Shown in pieces: positions 61,200 to 64,000 of a stretch of 64,000 nt of DNA. Position 1 is the first letter of the stretch; each line of letters begins with the position of its first letter. Under the pieces are notes generated by a model. It was not told the DNA's origin. It saw only the letters and a program-made list of their open reading frames with translations, and did not search any database. The stretch lies in NCBI RefSeq assembly GCF_022965805.1, contig NC_133116.1:1984001-2048000 (forward strand). Direction: 5' to 3'. The position numbers were made by a program, and so were the translations under genes. The stretch is from Primulina eburnea. Taxonomy: Eukaryota > Streptophyta > Magnoliopsida > Lamiales > Gesneriaceae.

Positions 61200-61212
61200 G
61201 GCTCTGATACCA
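61200..61212 (-). other. Viral minus-strand primer binding site (tRNA-iMet)
   Basis: Reverse complement TGGTATCAGAGCC; conventionally nucleotide 1 of caulimovirid genomes. It sets the upstream end of the element. The leader between here and the first ORF (about 550 nt) holds only short frames, including one of 108 codons (61234-60908) that I do not regard as a gene. Confidence 0.85.
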
Positions 61213-61269
61213 TTTTCGGGAGCGCGGGGATCAATTAAAATCAAATAAAAGACAAGGACAATTTTGGCA

Positions 61270-61343
61270 TTTTAAAATTTCTTTTCTCTCACCAGGTACT
61301 AAAACACAAGTTCTTTTATATTGGGTACTGATACCCAATTAAC
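61270..61343 (-). repeat. Host repeat flanking the pararetrovirus, right copy (inverted)
   Basis: The minus strand reads TTAATTGGGTATCAGTACCC and GTGTTTTAGTACC, matching the plus-strand repeat at 53191-53275 in order, with gaps. Confidence 0.45.
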
Positions 61344-62494
61344 CCATATTAATTTTGATTTTTTTTCCCTGTCACGTGAAGTGTGAATCTAATCAATAAT
61401 CTTGACATTCACATGCATTTTTTTTTAAAATTTCCTCGTTTGAAGTTTTGATTTTTTTTAATATTATTATTTTGAAAAATTAGTTCCTCTTTAATATTCA
61501 GTCAGGTTCAGACTCTTGTAAAGCTATAGGAAACCATCATTTTCACTTTTATATTTGTGTTTGGTTTGATTTGAACACTGATTTTTTCATATTCGTGGTT
61601 CGATCAATGATCGATCTTGACATAAAAAAAACGAATAATTGCTTAAATTTTTAAATTAAAAATCCGAACTTGCTTTAAATGGCACATATTTATATCCTAC
61701 CTAAAATTTTTCAAACTCGATGTATTTTAAAATTAGAATCGATAAAATCAAACCAAAATAAATTTATAATTTGAAATTGTTTGTTTTTACTTTAATTTTT
61801 TGCTAACTTTTCATCAAATATATTAAAAATAAAACTAATTTGAACTAATTTTTTGAATATTAATATTCGATGGATGACCGTAAGATTGACATGTATTCCA
61901 GAAGAGGTATATGCAATTTTCCGTAACAAATATGAGATATGATGAGTTTTTTGATAAAGTAATTTTTATAATTAATATTATTATTATGACAATGGAACTC
62001 GAAGAGAAGAGATAGACACAGAGTAAACATTTAGAATTATTTTTCTTGCTGCTTTTTGTTGAAGCACAAGTTGGGAATTATCTAGAGGGGTGAGAAGACC
62101 ACAAGTCTTAAAAATAAAAATTGTTTTAAATTGGACCGTGAATCCCTAGTTTGATTTTATTGATGCATAATAAAGTTCAAAGCGTTGAATGCCGCGACCA
62201 AGCCTAACAATTTGGAATAGAATTAAAGGTATAGTACATATTTCACCGATACTCAAATCTGTCGTTGTCAAAATTCAAAGTCGTATTAAACTATATATGT
62301 TTAATTATTTATAAGATGCTATGAAACGCTAAATATATAATTTTTTGTTGAATAAAGTATTTTAATATTATTCACAATAAAAATTATTGATATTTTATGC
62401 GATTACATGTGTGGTGGATGACCACAAATCATCATGAGATGAAGGATATTTTATTTGGCCCGAGATTTATGTAGCGTGCATCGAAAACAAATTA
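61344..62494. other. AT-rich intergenic DNA
   Basis: No gene seen. Confidence 0.4.
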
Positions 62495-62675
62495 TGAGTA
62501 GGTCTCTTGTGAGACGATTTCACGAATTTTTATATGTGAGATGAGTCAACTCTACCGATATTTATAATAAAAAGTAATATTTTAGCATAAAAATTAATAT
62601 TTTTTCATGGATGACCAAAATAAGGGATCCGTCTCACAAAATACGACATATGAGACCGTCTCACACAAATTTTTG
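62495..62675. mobile_element. MITE-like element, copy D (orientation as C)
   Basis: Starts GAGTAGGTCTCTTGTGAGAC and ends ATGAGACCGTCTCACACAAA, with the core ATAATAAAAAGTAATATTTT, TTTTTCATGGATGACCAAAA and CCGTCTCACAAAATACGAC. The best preserved of the inverted copies. Confidence 0.8.
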
Positions 62676-63340
<665 letters not shown>

Positions 63341-63571
63341 TTGTACTTCCACATATAGCATTAGGGGTAGTTGGTGATCACAACGTCGGAGAAGACAAAA
63401 AGACTGCAAATAATAATTTTATAGAGTAGTTGTGTTGTTGAGAGGGCCGGGGATGCATTTTATTAATTGATTACTGGTTGGATTTGGATCAGCATATTAA
63501 CTGTGCGTGTGCTTTCTAAGAATCTGCCGACGATCGACAGTAACTCTGTGCGTGGTTGGATTCCCATCAGG

Positions 63572-63640
63572 ATGGAGAATGGTGCTGCAGGTAGTTTTGA
63601 ATCAGAGAAGGAATTTCATTCAGATTCTTCAAATAAAAAG
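63572..63640 (+). CDS. Possible first coding exon of an unidentified gene
   Basis: ATG at 63572 in the context CAGGATGGAG opens a 23-codon stretch (MENGAAGSFESEKEFHSDSS plus three residues) ending AAAAAG before a GTAACT donor at 63641, with whole codons. Ser/Glu-rich N-terminus; no family recognised and no second exon inside the window. Confidence 0.35.
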
Positions 63641-64000
63641 GTAACTGAACTCTGACTTTTCACTTGTAAGAGATCGAAGCAGGAGCCAGGACGTGCTGTA
63701 CTACGTTGACTTCAAATTAATTAATTAGTTTCATTTATCACGCTTTTGATTAATTCATCCATCTTGTCGGGCCCTCAACTTGCCATCCTGTCCTCCCCAA
63801 GTCCCAATCCCCACAAACACATGTTTTTTGTTTTTGTTTTTCGACGATATAACCTTATCCCGTTATTTTTCGATAAATATCTAGACTAAAACATTAAGAT
63901 AAACGTGACAAACCATCGGTTGAGGGCCGACCCTTGGGGTTGTCGACCATGATGCCATAGTTTTGAGGGGTTGAGCGGTGGTTTGGAAAGAAAAAGAAAA
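63641..64000. other. Window end, no feature
   Basis: Would be intron if the preceding exon is real; no coding signal seen. Confidence 0.3.

Larger units (their letters stand above)
53521..61212 (-). mobile_element. Endogenous pararetrovirus (Caulimoviridae), near full length
   Basis: About 7.7 kb read on the minus strand: tRNA-Met primer site (61200-61212), small coiled-coil ORF, capsid with zinc knuckle, 30K-type movement protein, aspartic protease, RT and RNase H, a long terminal ORF, a small ORF, then a TATA box and poly(A) signal. There is no integrase and no LTR, so it is an integrated plant pararetrovirus rather than a Ty3 element. The capsid-movement-polymerase order, with a last ORF in the transactivator position, is the order I recall for cavemo-/solendoviruses; badna-, petu- and florendoviruses have movement before capsid. 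Three frame changes (protease/RT twice, RNase H once) and one in-frame stop (55220) show that the copy is defective. It lies between two inverted partial copies of a host repeat. Confidence 0.88.

Noticed and set aside
53521..61212. Interpretation as a Ty3/gypsy LTR retrotransposon
   Set aside because: No LTRs and no integrase, and a 30K-type movement protein is present; the single promoter/poly(A) layout fits a pararetrovirus.
60908..61234. 108-codon frame in the viral leader
   Set aside because: Spans the primer site and has no domain; caulimovirid leaders carry only short frames.

Overview
The window is plant nuclear DNA, almost certainly from a eudicot. It is AT-rich, the genes carry GT-AG introns, and the products are plant-specific: a SEEDSTICK-type MADS protein, OPR, DRP2 dynamin, GXM and steroleosin. 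LTR, LINE and MITE remnants and an endogenous plant pararetrovirus fill the spaces between genes. A roughly 180-bp palindromic repeat with GTGAGACGGTCTCAC ends recurs at least four times. From memory I associate this repeat with Lamiales genomes, but that is an inference and not a test.

Layout. 1-1215 (-): 5' end of an LTR retrotransposon (LTR, tRNA-Met primer site, repetitive leader) running off the left edge. 1318-6362 (-): SEEDSTICK/AGL11-like MADS-box gene, six coding exons visible; the LTR element lies where its 3' end should follow. 6363-11077: intergenic, with two weak gene remnants. 11162-13234 (+): 12-oxophytodienoate reductase, group I, five exons, intact. 13832-14764 (-): intronless DUF579 glucuronoxylan methyltransferase. 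16119-28287 (-): DRP2-type dynamin, 22 exons, intact. 31581-33626 (+): plastid-type AlgH/UPF0301 protein. 34136-34467 (-): kinase pseudogene. 36091-38068 (+): steroleosin/HSD with a one-base frameshift. 40858-42997 (-): 40S ribosomal protein S5 (uS7). 44631-49161 (-): protein phosphatase methylesterase 1, also with a one-base frameshift. 49162-53190: transposon graveyard (copia, LINE-like, inverted-repeat arms). About 53520-61212 (-): a near full-length endogenous caulimovirid with capsid, movement, protease, RT/RNase H and terminal ORFs, its own promoter, poly(A) signal and primer site. 61213-64000: intergenic, ending in the possible first exon of another gene.

The host genes are unrelated housekeeping or developmental genes and show no sign of an operon or cluster. 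The most unusual content is the pararetrovirus: capsid lies upstream of movement protein in separate overlapping ORFs, with a small coiled-coil ORF in front. It is decayed by three reading-frame breaks and one in-frame stop, and it appears to sit between inverted copies of a host repeat. The two single-base frameshifts in otherwise perfect host genes may be real lesions or uncorrected assembly indels. I found no convincing new multi-gene system.
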